Shown: positions 11,340 to 21,600, numbered from the stretch's first letter. The stretch is 64,000 nt of DNA from Cladorhizidae sp. MBARI D1340-BT2 (GCA_028752905.1 JAQNBH010000011.1:2641303-2705302); one strand, 5' to 3'. Translations and numbers: made by a program. Notes: a model not told the origin generated them from the sequence alone.

Positions 11340-12250
11340 AATTGAAAATGTATGAAGAGTGGCCAGTTCCAGTGGTGACACTGACCAGGAAGAAGTTGGC
11401 TCTCTTAGAATCTTAAGCCTCTTCTGCGGGTGTTGCTACTGGATCTACTGGCTCTACCTCTTCGGACTATAGGGATGTTGTGGGAGAACTGAGTAAGGGT
11501 AACTGTTTAACAAACTTGGATAAGCTTAAGACAAGTCATAGAAAGGAGTAATAATTGTATTCTATGTGTAGCCGAGCTCCCTTCCATTAACTGAAGGAAA
11601 AAATTTCCTGTAGGGCATGGTGTCCATGATGTCGCATATTTTTACTTTTTTGTTCAAATTGTGGTAACACTCAAGACATCTCAACCCATATCTGTAGAAG
11701 CCCCTTCTTTGAACATCCAGTCAGTGCTGGGTGCTCGTATTGATGGAATTAGTCATTCTGGTCTGGAAGACATCACCGCAGTCAAGGATATGTTGGTCCA
11801 TCTTAGTTCCGCAGTTATTTTAATTTTTATATACTAATTCAATAGGGAATGATGCAAATGCAGTAACACAGAGTATTATGTTGGATGCCGCTCGAGGGTT
11901 ACATGATTTCTATGGGTTGGGGATGAAGACATCATTGATGTTAGTGTTACTGACTGTTGACGGCACGTGGCATAGATGGGGCCACAAATCAAATTAATGC
12001 CCGGTTGCTGTGATGTCTTGGGACACTGGAGAAGTATTATCTTATGTCTAAGTTCTGTCAAGCTTGCATGCGAAGACTTGAAGATGAGACAGAGGCAAGT
12101 TACAAAGAATGGTTTGAGGGTCACAAAGTAAGTTGTGAAGACAATTTTGAAGGTTGTTCTGTTTCCACGTTCTGGTTCCATGGAAGATGTAGGAGCACAA
12201 AACCTTTTTGGGCATTCAGTGGAGAGACTGAAGCTTGGGTATATACACAC
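11340..12250 (+). pseudogene. Mutator-like transposase remnant
   Basis: Several plus-strand frames, broken by stops and shifts, follow the layout of the animal Mutator-like transposase domain. An N-terminal part (about 11347-11560) has GNCLTNLDKLK, and a Cys pair CILC follows near 11555. At 11710-11800 NIQSVLGARIDG and HSGLEDI match the conserved segment before the catalytic domain. At 11950-12060 LLTVDGTWHRWGH is the first catalytic Asp motif, followed by SWDTGEVL, SKFCQAC and a Cys/His stretch to 12250. No terminal inverted repeats were found, and the C-terminal half is missing, replaced by R1 repeats from 12375 on. It is inactive. Confidence 0.6.
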
Positions 12251-12374
12251 ATATAATTAGTGATAGGGATACAAATGCACTTAAACGGTTGTTGGATGTC
12301 AAGCCTTATGGGGGACGATAAGGGACGAAACCATAAAAATACAAATTTAAGGGGGGACAGTTGCATTAATTTTT

Positions 12375-12690
12375 TTAAAACTTATGGTTACCACTTTATA
12401 GCTCCGTAGATTCTGTAAACTTTATGGTATGGCTCAAAAGATAGATCTCTCTGTGTGCTCTCTTTTGATATAAAAATATTTTTCATAGGTATAACTATAG
12501 CCAAGTTACTGGTGCTAAAGTGGAAGGAACTTCAAAACCTGAATGCCTGATTTTGCTGCATAAATATCTCTAGATTGCAAAGTGCTAACGAGTTGAAATT
12601 AGCACCAGTGGCTAGAGGAAGCCCTCTTCTACACAACGAGTGGTTTCATTAGGCGCTAAAACGTATTATAAGTACGCAGTCAAGCATGCA
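12375..12690 (+). repeat. R1 interspersed repeat, copy B
   Basis: A full copy: ACTTTATAGCTCCGTAGATT, GGCTCAAAAGATAGATCTCT, CTGTGTGCTCTC, ATAGGTATAACTATAGCC, GAGTTGAAATTAGCACC, AGTGGCTAGAGGAAGCCC and a tail ending near CGCAGTCAAGCATGCAGCAG. It forms an inverted pair with copy C. Confidence 0.75.
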
Positions 12691-12839
12691 GCAGACTTTT
12701 ATTGTTGTTGTTTTTGGTTTTTGTCTTGCTTTTGTTTTTTGTTTTGGCTGCTGTCTTTTTCTCGCCATTGTTTCGTTGGTGTGTTGGAACTTTTAGTAGC
12801 TTGTTCATTATAAATTGTGTTTGTTGGATATGTTTGGAA

Positions 12840-13195
12840 AATGAGTTTTATGGATAACGAAATTCATTTTCCACCTGCACGCTTGACCACATACTTACAT
12901 TTTAGCACCTAATGAAAACACTCGCTGTGTAGAGTAGACCTCTAGCCACTGGTGATAATTTGAACTCTCTAGCACTTGGCAATCTGATATTTATTGCAGG
13001 CATTCAGGTTTTTGAGGTTCCCTCCACTTGTAGCTCCAGTAACTTGGCTATAGTTACAGCTATGAAAAATATTTTAGTATCAAAATAGAGCACACAGAGA
13101 GATCTATCTTTTGAGCTATATATCAAGTCCATAACATGAAGTTTACGGAATCTATGGAGCTATATAGTGGTAACCACAAGGGGGGGAATAAATAT
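12840..13195 (-). repeat. R1 interspersed repeat, copy C (inverted)
   Basis: The reverse complement carries the same ordered blocks as copy B. The pair B and C is joined by about 150 bp of T-rich spacer and an inner palindrome (GGAAAATGAG with TCATTTTCC at 12836-12873), giving a foldback of about 800 bp. Confidence 0.75.
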
Positions 13196-13199
13196 GGTA

Positions 13200-13760
13200 T
13201 AGTCCTCCCCCCAAAATGCCATTGTCCCCCCTTAAAACTTGTGGTTAGACTTTTGAGCTCCTTGAACTCCACATATTTTGAACACTTTATTGTATGAAGT
13301 TGATATATATATATATCAAAAGATAGATCACTCTGTGTGCTATCTTTTAGTTGTAAAATGATTTGCATAGGTATAACTGTGCCAAAGTTACATGCCTCCT
13401 AATTAGAAAACCTCAAAATCTGCATGCCTGAGTTAAGGCTGATTCATAATAATAATTATGCAAAACCCTAGTGCATGGGATACGGAATGACATGAGCGGT
13501 GATGTCCATTAATTAATGGGTGTGGTTCCATTTGGGTGAAAGTTTGCTCAAGCGGCAACTCTGTTATTCTGAACAGCTAGAATTGATGTGATGCGAAGCG
13601 ATGCATCGGCCTAGTAGCATATTGTGAACCAGCCTTCAGAAACACGTTTTACAACTAACTGAAGTGTTTACCAGCTGAGATTACTGTTGTGGCAAGGGGA
13701 AGCCCAGCTCTGTATAACGACTTGTTTCATTTAGTGCTCAAGCATTCCTTTAGCTCGTTA
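13200..13760 (+). repeat. R1 interspersed repeat, copy D (with extra sequence)
   Basis: The first blocks (CAAAAGATAGATCACTCTGT, TAGGTATAACTG, CCTCAAAATC) lie at 13300-13440, and the last blocks (GGGGAAGCCC, TTCATTTAGTGCTCAAGC) at 13690-13750. About 230 bp of other sequence separates them. Confidence 0.6.
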
Positions 13761-13959
13761 TGATCTTGTTTACAAAAATGTGCAAATCACAATTCTTCTG
13801 CCGGCATGGCAGATAGACTTAGCTACATTTTAGGGCTTGATGAGACCAGTCGTTGCATAGAGCGGGGATAGGGCTTTCATATGATATTAAAAAAATTACA
13901 TAGAAACTAATATGGAGCAATATATACAGGGGGACCATAATCATAAACTAGTAAGTTAA

Positions 13960-14206
13960 AACAACAACTTGTGATTACCATTTAATAGCTCCATAGATTC
14001 TGGAAACTTCATGTTTATGGATTTGATTTATAGCTCAAAAGATAGGTCTCTCTGTGTGCTCTCTTTTTATAATAAAATATTTTCCATATGTATAACTTAG
14101 CCAAGTTATAGGAGCTAAAGTGGGGATACCTCAAAACCTGAGTGCCTGATTTTGGAACACATTTTTCTCCAGATTACCAAGTGCTAAAGAGCTGAAATTA
14201 GCAGGT
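13960..14206 (+). repeat. R1 interspersed repeat, copy E
   Basis: ATAGCTCCATAGATTCTGGA, GCTCAAAAGATAGGTCTCTC, GGGGATACCTCAAAACC and GAGCTGAAATTAGCA occur in family order. The 3' tail is cut at 14206 where a tandem duplication begins. Confidence 0.7.
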
Positions 14207-14570
14207 TCTTCTTGCAACCAAGTCTTGGGATACTGTCTCTAGTGCACTGTATGAATGAGGGAAAGAGAGGAAGAATATAATAGTGCTTGCAAATGAGGCC
14301 TATAAACTTCCTTTTAGGTTTCTAGTTCCATCAGCATCAGTCGAGTCCCTTGATGGTCCATCCTGTAAATGGTATGTTACATACTTGTTGTGCCTCAAGA
14401 GTCTTGGGAATACTTCCTCTAGTGCAATATATGAATGAGGGAAAGAGAGGAAGAACATAAATAAGAGTATGCAAATGAGGCCTATAAATTTCTTTTGGGG
14501 TTTCTAGCCAGAGTCCCTTGATGGTGTCCATCTTGTAAATGGCATGTTGCATTCTCATTATACAAGTGTA
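14207..14570. repeat. Tandem duplication, about 179-bp unit
   Basis: Two units (GTCTTGGGATACTGTCTCTA at 14222 and GTCTTGGGAATACTTCCTCT at 14401) each run through GAATGAGGGAAAGAGAGGAAG, GCAAATGAGGCCTATAAA and CCCTTGATGG. A truncated third start follows near 14590. Confidence 0.75.
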
Positions 14571-15294
14571 GTTGTTCTTTTTTCCCTTCCAGGGTCAGGC
14601 TCAAGAGTCCTCAAAATAATCAGGATGGCACCAGCACCACCTGGGGGGGGAACCATCATGGCTTTGAAAAAAGCCGATTTGGGAAGGGGACAAATTAGAG
14701 TTTTAATTCTGTATTGTGGAGTAGAGCGGATAAGATAGAGCATATGAGTGCGACAAGTGTTGTGTTTGCCGTGTCAATTTTGGTGTGGGGAGCTTCAATG
14801 TTGGGAGGAAGGTTGGCTTTGGTAAGATTATGTCTAAACTAGGTACAGTGGAACCTCTGAATAACGGACGCATTGGGACGAGGACTTTTGTCCATTATTC
14901 GGAGGCGTCCCTTATTCAGAGGTTTTTCCCCATTAATCTCATTTTATCATAATAGGTGGAGAACGTGGATTGTTTGTTCATTCATCAAGTTCATTCATCA
15001 ATTGTAGATATCACATGCATATTAAATTATATATGTGTACATAATAATTATAAGATACTAATATTACATTGTTTAATTGTAGACATTAATTGATGCAGTT
15101 ATTCAGTGTGAAGGGCAGGGAAGTATGAATGTAGAGTACTTTGTCTGGCATTAACTGAATGAAGACAAGCTACTTTATCAATTAGAGAACTGGTACTCAA
15201 GGCTTCGGTAAAACATGCACGGCTTTCCAAAACGTTTTTGACCCCCTCTAATGATTGTATAGCTTTTTCTCAATTTGGGGGGAGGTAGTAGTAG

Positions 15295-15582
15295 GTGTCA
15301 GTGAAATCTCTGACAGGTAGTTTTCTGGCTCCTGCAAACCACAAGATGAATGGGGAGAACGTGGCAAACCACTCCAATGCAGAGAACGTGGCAAACCACA
15401 TGGATGCAGAGAACGTGGCAAACCTCACGGATGCAGAGAACGTGGCAAACCACACCAATGTGGGAAGATATCAACTATCGCGAGTTCGACCTCGGGAGGA
15501 GAACACAGATGACGAAACTCTTGCGAGGATTCGGGAGCAAGCTCTTGATAGGTTGCCACGCAGTCACCTTGGAGACAAGTGA
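15295..15582 (+). CDS. Small ORF with nine-residue repeats inside the pogo element
   Basis: A 95-codon plus-strand ORF with four repeats of the type ENVANHSNA encoded by a perfect 27-bp period, followed by a charged tail (RPREENTDDETLARI). Length and codon periodicity allow a real protein, but the repeats would stay open in more than one frame, as the second frame (15350-15601) shows. It faces the transposase tail. No function is recognised. Confidence 0.25.
   Translation: MSVKSLTGSFLAPANHKMNGENVANHSNAENVANHMDAENVANLTDAENVANHTNVGRYQLSRVRPREENTDDETLARIREQALDRLPRSHLGDK
15355..15462 (+). repeat. 27-bp minisatellite, four units
   Basis: Units start at 15355, 15382, 15409 and 15436 with GAGAACGTGGCAAACC. 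Divergence is a few bases per unit. Confidence 0.85.
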
Positions 15583-17059
15583 CGACAAACTGAACAAGTA
15601 GCTCGTAATTATAAAGGACTGAACTTTGTATACTATAGAGAGAGGGCGTTAAAAAGTGAGAGTTGTCTTTATTGAGTATGAATTGTTATTGAGTAAGAGC
15701 ACTTGATTGATTCGTTATCCTTGTGATATATTAGCACTAGACTCTTGCTAATCAGCGACACGGCAAAGGGTGCTGTGTTTGTTGTTTGGTCTGAAGAGAG
15801 GTTCTAGCCAGGGAGGTTAGAAGAGGTTCAGGCGTCGGACCGGGAACTTGGATCTGGCAAGAGCAAAGCGCGTCTTGGCCAGAAAGAAGTTTCGGTTACA
15901 GTAGGTCTAGGTCTTCTCCATCTGTAAGTGCTTCCTCGCATTCAATAATGGATGACTGTTCAGAAAGGCTTGCTAAGAAGCTTTCTTCCCAGGTATCGTC
16001 ATCAAACTCAGTACATACAGGAATATTCCTGTCTCCGTTGACATACTCATCAGGTGAACAACTACCCTTGGAGCCCATTGTCTTTGAAATGAGTGCACCT
16101 AGTACAAATTCGGCATCAATGTCTTGAAAAGGATCTTCTTCATTTAAGCTGGTCACACCCAACTCACTATTAAGAACACCACCACACTTAGATATCATTT
16201 CTGGTTTTACTTCACTCCATGCCTGAGATATCCACCTGATTGCAGTTAGTACATTAATAGACTTCGTTATCTCAGAAGCACAACTGCAATCATCAATCTT
16301 AGCTAACACATAGCGAAGGAGAAGCCGACGATAATGGACCTTGAAGTTCTGGATGATCCCCAAGTCTAGTGGCTGTAATTTAGATGTATTTGGTGGAAGA
16401 AAAACTATTTTATATTTTTCTTTTAAATGTTCTGGGTGGCAACCCATAAAAAGCAAAATTGATCTTTTTTAATGCAAGAGGTCAATATACTGCTTCCAAG
16501 ATTTTTCCTGTCATCCAGGCTTTTTTCTGGTGATAATACTTGACTGGTAGACTATTTTTATCCATACCTCGAAAACACCTGGGGTTTTTTGATTGCCAGA
16601 TTACAATAGTAGTCTCCTTATCACCAGCTCCATTCACTATGAAAGTCACTGTGACCCTCTGCTTACACTTCTTCCCACCCTTGCACTTCTTCCCCTTCTG
16701 AGCAAATCCTTGCTCTGGAAGAGCCCTCCAAAAGCATCCTGTTTCATCTAGGTTATAGATATCTTCCTTTGCATATCCCCTCAAAATCTCGGGCAATCTC
16801 TCCTTCCATGACTCAACAGTATCCCCCTGTACATCACCTGATTCTCCACACACAGTCACTCTTCTAATGTTATATCGCTTCTTCCACTTTTCCAACCATC
16901 CATTGCTTCCCTTAACCCTTTAACGGTCACGGGCGCTTTAAAGCGCCCTAAGAAGTCTCGCAGTTAAAAAATTCATAAAAAATAGATCGTTCGAACTTAC
17001 CCCCATAAAAATCTTATTAAACGACGCCTAAAACGTAGCTCTATCACGTGGTATTCACA

Positions 17060-17337
17060 AAACAATGACAGCATAACGGTTGCTAAGGACTTTGAACCCG
17101 GAAAGCTCAAGCGCTTGAACGTTAGCGATGTGCTGCTTTTACTGGAAGACGACGATTTCGGCCTTTCTGAAGCGGATGACAGTGATTTTGAAGGCGAAGG
17201 TGTTGAGAGCTACCTTCCCAGAGCAAACCCTGAGCTTAGTCACTCAGAAGTAACGGAGGAAGATGAAGATCCAATAGATATAGTTCTGATGACAGCTCCA
17301 GCTCTAGTGATAAGAGTCTTACTCAGCCTTTAGGTAA
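17060..17337 (+). pseudogene. piggyBac transposase N-terminal exon remnant
   Basis: The frame through KLKRLNVSDVLLLLEDDDF and DDSDFEGEG is the strongly acidic leader typical of piggyBac-family transposases. No ATG in frame was found; the first codon available is TTG at 17115. Near 17280 a shift gives a better fit, a Ser/Asp-rich run (DSSDDSSSSSDKS), ending at a splice-donor-like TTTAG/GTAAGT at 17335. The DDD catalytic part is absent. Function is therefore lost; identification rests on composition plus the TTAA and TIRs. Confidence 0.5.
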
Positions 17338-17429
17338 GTATTACTGTTCAAAAAGGTATAGAATATAAAAATATCTGTTTCTATGTCCACAGTTTTTGGA
17401 TCTACACAAAGTCACAGCAGTCCCACCTC

Positions 17430-17496
17430 TCACAGAGCTCAAATAACCATCAGTCACTATGTCTCATCGTGACTGATGGGTATTTGAGCTCTGTGA
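17430..17496. repeat. Near-perfect 28-bp hairpin
   Basis: Arm 17430-17457 (TCACAGAGCTCAAATAACC and on) is the reverse complement of 17469-17496 with one mismatch, with an 11-base loop. It lies inside the piggyBac-type insert just after the truncated coding part. Confidence 0.9.
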
Positions 17497-18232
17497 TGTA
17501 AGCTTTCTTCTGTTTTTCATAATTCCATGCTGCAGTCTGGTCATTACAGTTGAAATTTGTGTACCTGCAAATGTATAAAACATGTTATCATAAAATATAC
17601 TTGAAAATAAAACAATAATTGCCTTGAAATTCAAAAATTAATTACTAAAACCACAATTACAACCACATAATTTGTTGCTAGGCAACATAAACCGCACCTA
17701 CATATTAAGTAACTATGTGTGATTCCAAAAATATATGGTTGCTATGGACGTTAATAAATATTTGAGACAATACAGTTAATTTTAGTAATGGTAGCAATTT
17801 TTTTATTTTAAACCCGACCATGAAAGGGTTAAACTCCTTGTCCAGGATTACAGCAATTTGCTTGGCTTTTTTCAGTAAGCTGGGGCCCACAGGGGTAAAT
17901 GTTCTTTGAGCATGCCAGGAGGTACCATTGATATAAAGCGTCGTTAATCTCCGAGTATTCGGACACACGAGATCTCTTGTTTGTATGAGACAAAGAGCTT
18001 GAAGCATTTGATTCATACAAGATGACAATAGATTCCTTGTTTTTCAAAATATCTGAAATTTGGGTCTTTCCACAGATGAAGAGTTGACCAAGTGAACGTA
18101 CAGTAACACCAGCATTCTTCTCAGCTTCCTTGATAACTTCAATCTTTTTCTGTAAGAGAGATGATATCTACGCTTGCTCGAAAAAGCCATGACTCGAATG
18201 AAGCAGCTGCTAAACCAGCACGCGTTCGATAG

Positions 18233-18663
18233 ATGGGCATAGCCTTGACACAGTTCGTTTGGCTGGCGCGTGAGATCGCTTCCAAGCCTGTAGTCAGTAG
18301 TGGACCTGGTGGTGGTGCAATGTCTTTGAGTGTGACAGAGATTCAGTCCTACATCAGAGGACACCATGTGTACAAAGAAGTGTGGACACCTCACATTGGG
18401 GAAGTTCTGCTACTCAAATGGGAGCCAGATAATGCCGAGGACCAGTCTGCTGTGGCCGTAATCAAAGACGGCGAAGTTGTAGGTCATGTTGCGTACAACA
18501 TTGCCTCTACAATCTCACAGTTCCTGAGGAGATACTGTTCCTGAGGAGAGACTGCAATAAAGCATTTGTTGAGGTCACAGGAGGCCGAGTCAACAGAGGA
18601 GCGGGATATGGAGTTGACGTTCCAGCTACCTACCGTTTGTATGGACCACAGCCTTACAGTTAA
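18233..18663 (+). pseudogene. HIRAN-domain protein carried by the pogo element
   Basis: The ORF gives a HIRAN-like domain: SYIRGHHVYKEVWTPHIGE, then LLLKWEPDNAEDQSAVAV, DGEVVGHVAYN, and after a break GYGVDVPATYRLYG, ending at TAA 18661-18663. HIRAN domains (as in HLTF and Rad5) bind DNA ends or occur alone in metazoan orphan proteins. The start may be ATG 18233 or, better for the domain, ATG 18320. A 17-bp tandem duplication (18521-18537 and 18538-18554) shifts the frame and adds a stop, so the present copy is broken. It is transcribed away from the transposase, whose ATG lies 42 bp upstream on the other strand, suggesting a shared promoter. Whether the HIRAN protein helps transposition is unknown. 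Confidence 0.7.
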
Positions 18664-18847
18664 CAGAATAAGAGATATAGCAGCATCTCTCCAAGCAAGA
18701 GGCCTACTTTAGACTACCATACTGCATTTCACAATATGACTGAGTACTTATTTCAATGGTAAAGCCAATTGGTGCATGTGCTCCTGTCCGTTATAAGGTA
18801 GGTGTCCGCTATAGGGAATGCCCGTTAGTAGAGGTTCCACTGTATAT

Positions 18848-18958
18848 CTAGTAGTCGAGCTAACATTTCCTTTGAGTGTTTTACTTTGTTTGTGTATTTT
18901 TCTTTAGTCGAGCTAACATGTTCTTTGACTGTTCTTGTGTGTTTTGCTTTGTATTGTC
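18848..18958 (+). repeat. Two-unit tandem repeat next to the pogo 3' end
   Basis: AGTCGAGCTAACATTTCC and AGTCGAGCTAACATGTTC start two units of about 55 bp, both running through TTTGAGTG or TTTGACTG and a TTTGT-rich tail. Confidence 0.65.
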
Positions 18959-18959
18959 A

Positions 18960-19390
18960 AGCTTGCAGGGATTACTGGAGGATGAGTGAAGACGGGTGTG
19001 GATGACGATGGATGCACCTGGGCATGGGAGCCCTGCAATGTGTTTATGTTTGTTAATTTTGAATTAGCTAGGCAACATAACAAAACAAGCATCTTTGAAA
19101 CACATATATACTTTGTTGGGTTTCAGGTTGTAGTTATGGAGGTTTTGGACACTGGAGAGAAAAGTGAAAGCCAATAGGTTGCTTTCAACATTTTGTTTGT
19201 ATGCACACAATTCTAGTAAGGGATGTAAGGGAGTGTTTCTTTTATATCATAACTTTATATTCTATAACTAGAGTTTTTGTTTGAGGGACTAGTATATGTA
19301 TGAAAATGCTCTTGTACTTGATTGTACTTGATTTAGCCCACTCGATTACTGTTTCTTCCCCCCCCCCCCTGTTGTGTCAGTTGAATTTTT
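18960..19390. other. No gene seen
   Basis: Sequence without recognisable protein or repeat, ending in a C run at 19361-19370. Confidence 0.5.
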
Positions 19391-19394
19391 AATT

Positions 19395-19785
19395 GTGGTT
19401 ACCGCTATCCGTAGATTCTGTAAACTTCATGGTATGGACTTGATATTATATAGCTCAAAAGATAGGTCTCTCTGTGTGCTCTCTTGATACTAAAATATTT
19501 TTATAGGTATAACTATAGCCAAGTTACTGGAGCTAAAGTGGAGGGAACTTCAAAACCTGAATGCTTGATTTTGCCGCATAAATATCAAATGCTAACGAGT
19601 TGAAATTAGCACCAGTGGCTAGAGAAAGCCCTACTCTACACAATGAGTGTTTTCATCGCTAAAACGTAAGCACGCGGTCCAGCGCCCGGGTAGAAAATGA
19701 GTTTTATGGATTATTAACTAAATTCATTTTCCACGGCAGCAAGGCTGGCCAATTAGCAGCTTGGGCGTGTAATTAAGTATTTTTA
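19395..19785 (+). repeat. R1 interspersed repeat, copy F (longest tail)
   Basis: All R1 blocks are present from GTGGTTACCGCTATCC to ACACAATGAGTGTTTTCATC. The tail continues through GCGCCCGGGTAGAAAATGAG and GGCCAATTAGCAGCTTGGGC. The same tail occurs at 21808-21911, immediately upstream of the 300-codon gene. Confidence 0.75.
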
Positions 19786-20015
19786 TCAATACTTTTTTTG
19801 TAATACAAAAGTGGATGAGACAAAAGTGTACAAACACAACCAGATAAAAGTTATATCATGCCATCTACCTCCGGGGATCGAATTGGGAGGAATTGGGAGG
19901 CGGTGGATCCACAGTGTGGCATTGCCCTTCCACAAGTTAGAGCCTTTGAAACAGAAATTGAGATGGCGAGTAGCTTCTGAGGGAAGAATGCCCAAATGAT
20001 GTCCTTGAAGGCGTC

Positions 20016-21600
20016 CTACCTCCCGAATAGGTGAACTAGTGCATCTAGTGAGGGCACAGGTGAACTAGTGCATAACCTTGGCTGCCTCCTCGCTCCACCC
20101 CCCCCCCCCCACCCCCCAGAGTCTCCACGACCATAGGAATGAAGGTGACCCTTACAGCCCAGCATGCCTCGGGAATGATCTACCATTTTCCTTTCGATAC
20201 CCACGGAAAGGGCATGTCCCTGAGTGACAGCAGCCTCCTTCAATGTCCTGCCCTGAAGAGTAGATATAACATGTACATCTAAAGCAGCTGGTTGACCTCT
20301 CTTCCAAGTGGGCAAGAAAACATCGGCAGGACGACTGTTGGTTCCAGGAATGAGAGAGGGCAACTCCTTCCTTGGTGCGAGAGCAGCGGATTGAGCTGCA
20401 GAAAATAGAGTATCTCGGATGGAGTTGTGCCTGTGGACCACAGCCTACTTGGTGGTCCCCAAAGGAGTCAGAAATAACCTGGCAGATGGGGCATCTAGCA
20501 CCCTCCTCAAACATCGGGAGACCCAACTAATACTGCAAGCACGATCGGGACTCCCAGTCTTGTAGGTGGAGACCAAGAGCATGAGAGGGGTGACGTTCAG
20601 CCAATCACCAGCATGGGGGATGGCGGATGAAAGAGCTGGAGTTTTGAAGCGTATGTCGGTAACCTCTGCTACAAGCTTCGAGTAGAAAGCCACATCAATG
20701 GAGCGAGAGAGGTGTTTTTGCGGAGAGGGGACGTCCACTTCACAGATGGAGCACCAGTCAGGTTTATTGGCAGACTTAGCCAGCTCTAACAAAGTTAGGG
20801 CTAGGTGGATTGATTCAGCCAGAGACTGGCCCAGGATTCTGTCAACAAGGGGCCTGCACTGGTCTAGGGAAGCGATGAAGGCAGCTGGGGTGTGAAGGGA
20901 TGCTCGTCGAATGTTCATTCCCCCGAGTGAACTAGGGAGGGAAGCCTTCAACCATGCCCAATCTGAAAGTGGCCCTCCCCCCCCGCCAGGTCGGAAAGAG
21001 CAAGCATGGAGTTATCAAATGCTGCAGAAGCTTGGCGGATGTGACTAGGGGGACAGGTGCGCAGGGCAAAGGACACTTTGGGGAGGGTAAGGCAGGATCT
21101 AAGAAGGGTGGTTTCCATTTGGGAGTCTTGCAGGTCAGCCAGCTTGTCCAAGATCACCTGCACCTTCTCCACACGCCTAAGCATAGTGGACTTGCAGTAT
21201 GAGGGGGGCCGATGGGAGAGCCCAGGAGCTCAAAACCACCTCTTGTGATAGGGATGTTGAGGGGGAGGGGGTTATTGGTGAGAGGGTCATCAGGTTGGGT
21301 ATGAACAGCAGGGATTTGGCCCTGTTTAAATTTAGATGCATCCCATGATCGCCAGAGCAGAGCAAAGGTCATCAGCAGAACCACACAAAGTACCATCATC
21401 GATACCAAGCGTTGATCAGGAGATGGGCACCTTCCTTGATTTTTTCAATGATGGGCTGGAGAGTGAGGGCAAATCCTAATGGCCCCAGAGGGTCTCCCTG
21501 CTGAACCCCACTGCAGCTAAGGATGGAGTGATAAGGATGGAGTGATCACCCAAGCTAGAATAGGTTGAGCCCTGTAGCAACTCTCTATCCAAGCAGACAT
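20016..21600 (-). pseudogene. LINE remnant, RT plus C-terminal zinc knuckle and endonuclease-like region
   Basis: Read from 21600 downwards, GVQQGDPLGPL (about 21510-21480) and the YRDDG catalytic box (about 21405-21390) mark a non-LTR reverse transcriptase, continued by the thumb region to about 20960. From 20951 a long frame covers the linker. At about 20495-20440 there is a CPIC ... GDHQVGC knuckle with CxxC, His and Cys spaced as in R2-type LINEs, followed by RHNSIRDTLF and RPADVFLP with LDVHVIS, which resembles the restriction-like endonuclease core (inference). At least three frame shifts are present. A second, more decayed copy of the same C-terminal part is at 37330-37960. The N-terminus is missing. 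Confidence 0.75.

Larger units (their letters stand above)
16917..17828 (+). mobile_element. piggyBac-type non-autonomous element nested in the pogo transposase
   Basis: The insert is bounded by TTAA at 16913-16916 and 17829-17832. Its ends are inverted: CCCTTTAACGGTC on the left and, in reverse complement, CCCTTTCATGGTC on the right. TTAA duplication with CCC termini is the piggyBac signature. It contains an acidic ORF like a piggyBac transposase N-terminus (17115-17333), a long hairpin (17430-17496), and no catalytic domain, so it depends on another copy for movement. Confidence 0.8.
15896..18190 (-). pseudogene. pogo/Tigger-type transposase, interrupted and inactive
   Basis: The N-terminal part (18190 to 17829) has a helix-turn-helix of the CENP-B/psq kind: IKEAEKNAGVTVRSLGQ is readable after a one-base shift near 18146. 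The next part (16895-16482) has the DDE domain start with YNLDETGCFW, giving the first catalytic Asp, and a Lys/Cys-rich loop. The C-terminal part (16456-15896) has VFLPPNTSKLQPLD with the third catalytic Asp, and ends in an acidic tail. Between these, the usual DNA-x-CHP box with the second Asp has collapsed to LFMGCHP, so a catalytic residue is missing. A 912-bp piggyBac-type element sits between the first two parts at a TTAA; keeping one TTAA would leave the frame in phase, so the insertion is clean. In the family the protein cuts and pastes its own element at TA. Confidence 0.85.
14846..18842 (-). mobile_element. pogo/Tigger-type DNA transposon, complete with TIRs
   Basis: The element starts CAGTGGAACCTCT (14846) and ends AGAGGTTCCACTG (18842), each flanked by TA (14844-14845 and 18843-18844), the TA duplication expected of Tc1/mariner/pogo elements. 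Length is 3997 bp. Inside are a broken DDE transposase on the minus strand (15896-18190), a HIRAN-domain ORF on the plus strand (18233-18663), a 27-bp minisatellite ORF (15295-15582) and a nested piggyBac-type insert (16917-17828). The left TIR is itself part of a hairpin: 14852-14870 pairs with 14906-14924 at 17 of 19 positions. The element is not capable of self-movement as it stands, because the transposase has lost a catalytic Asp. Confidence 0.85.
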
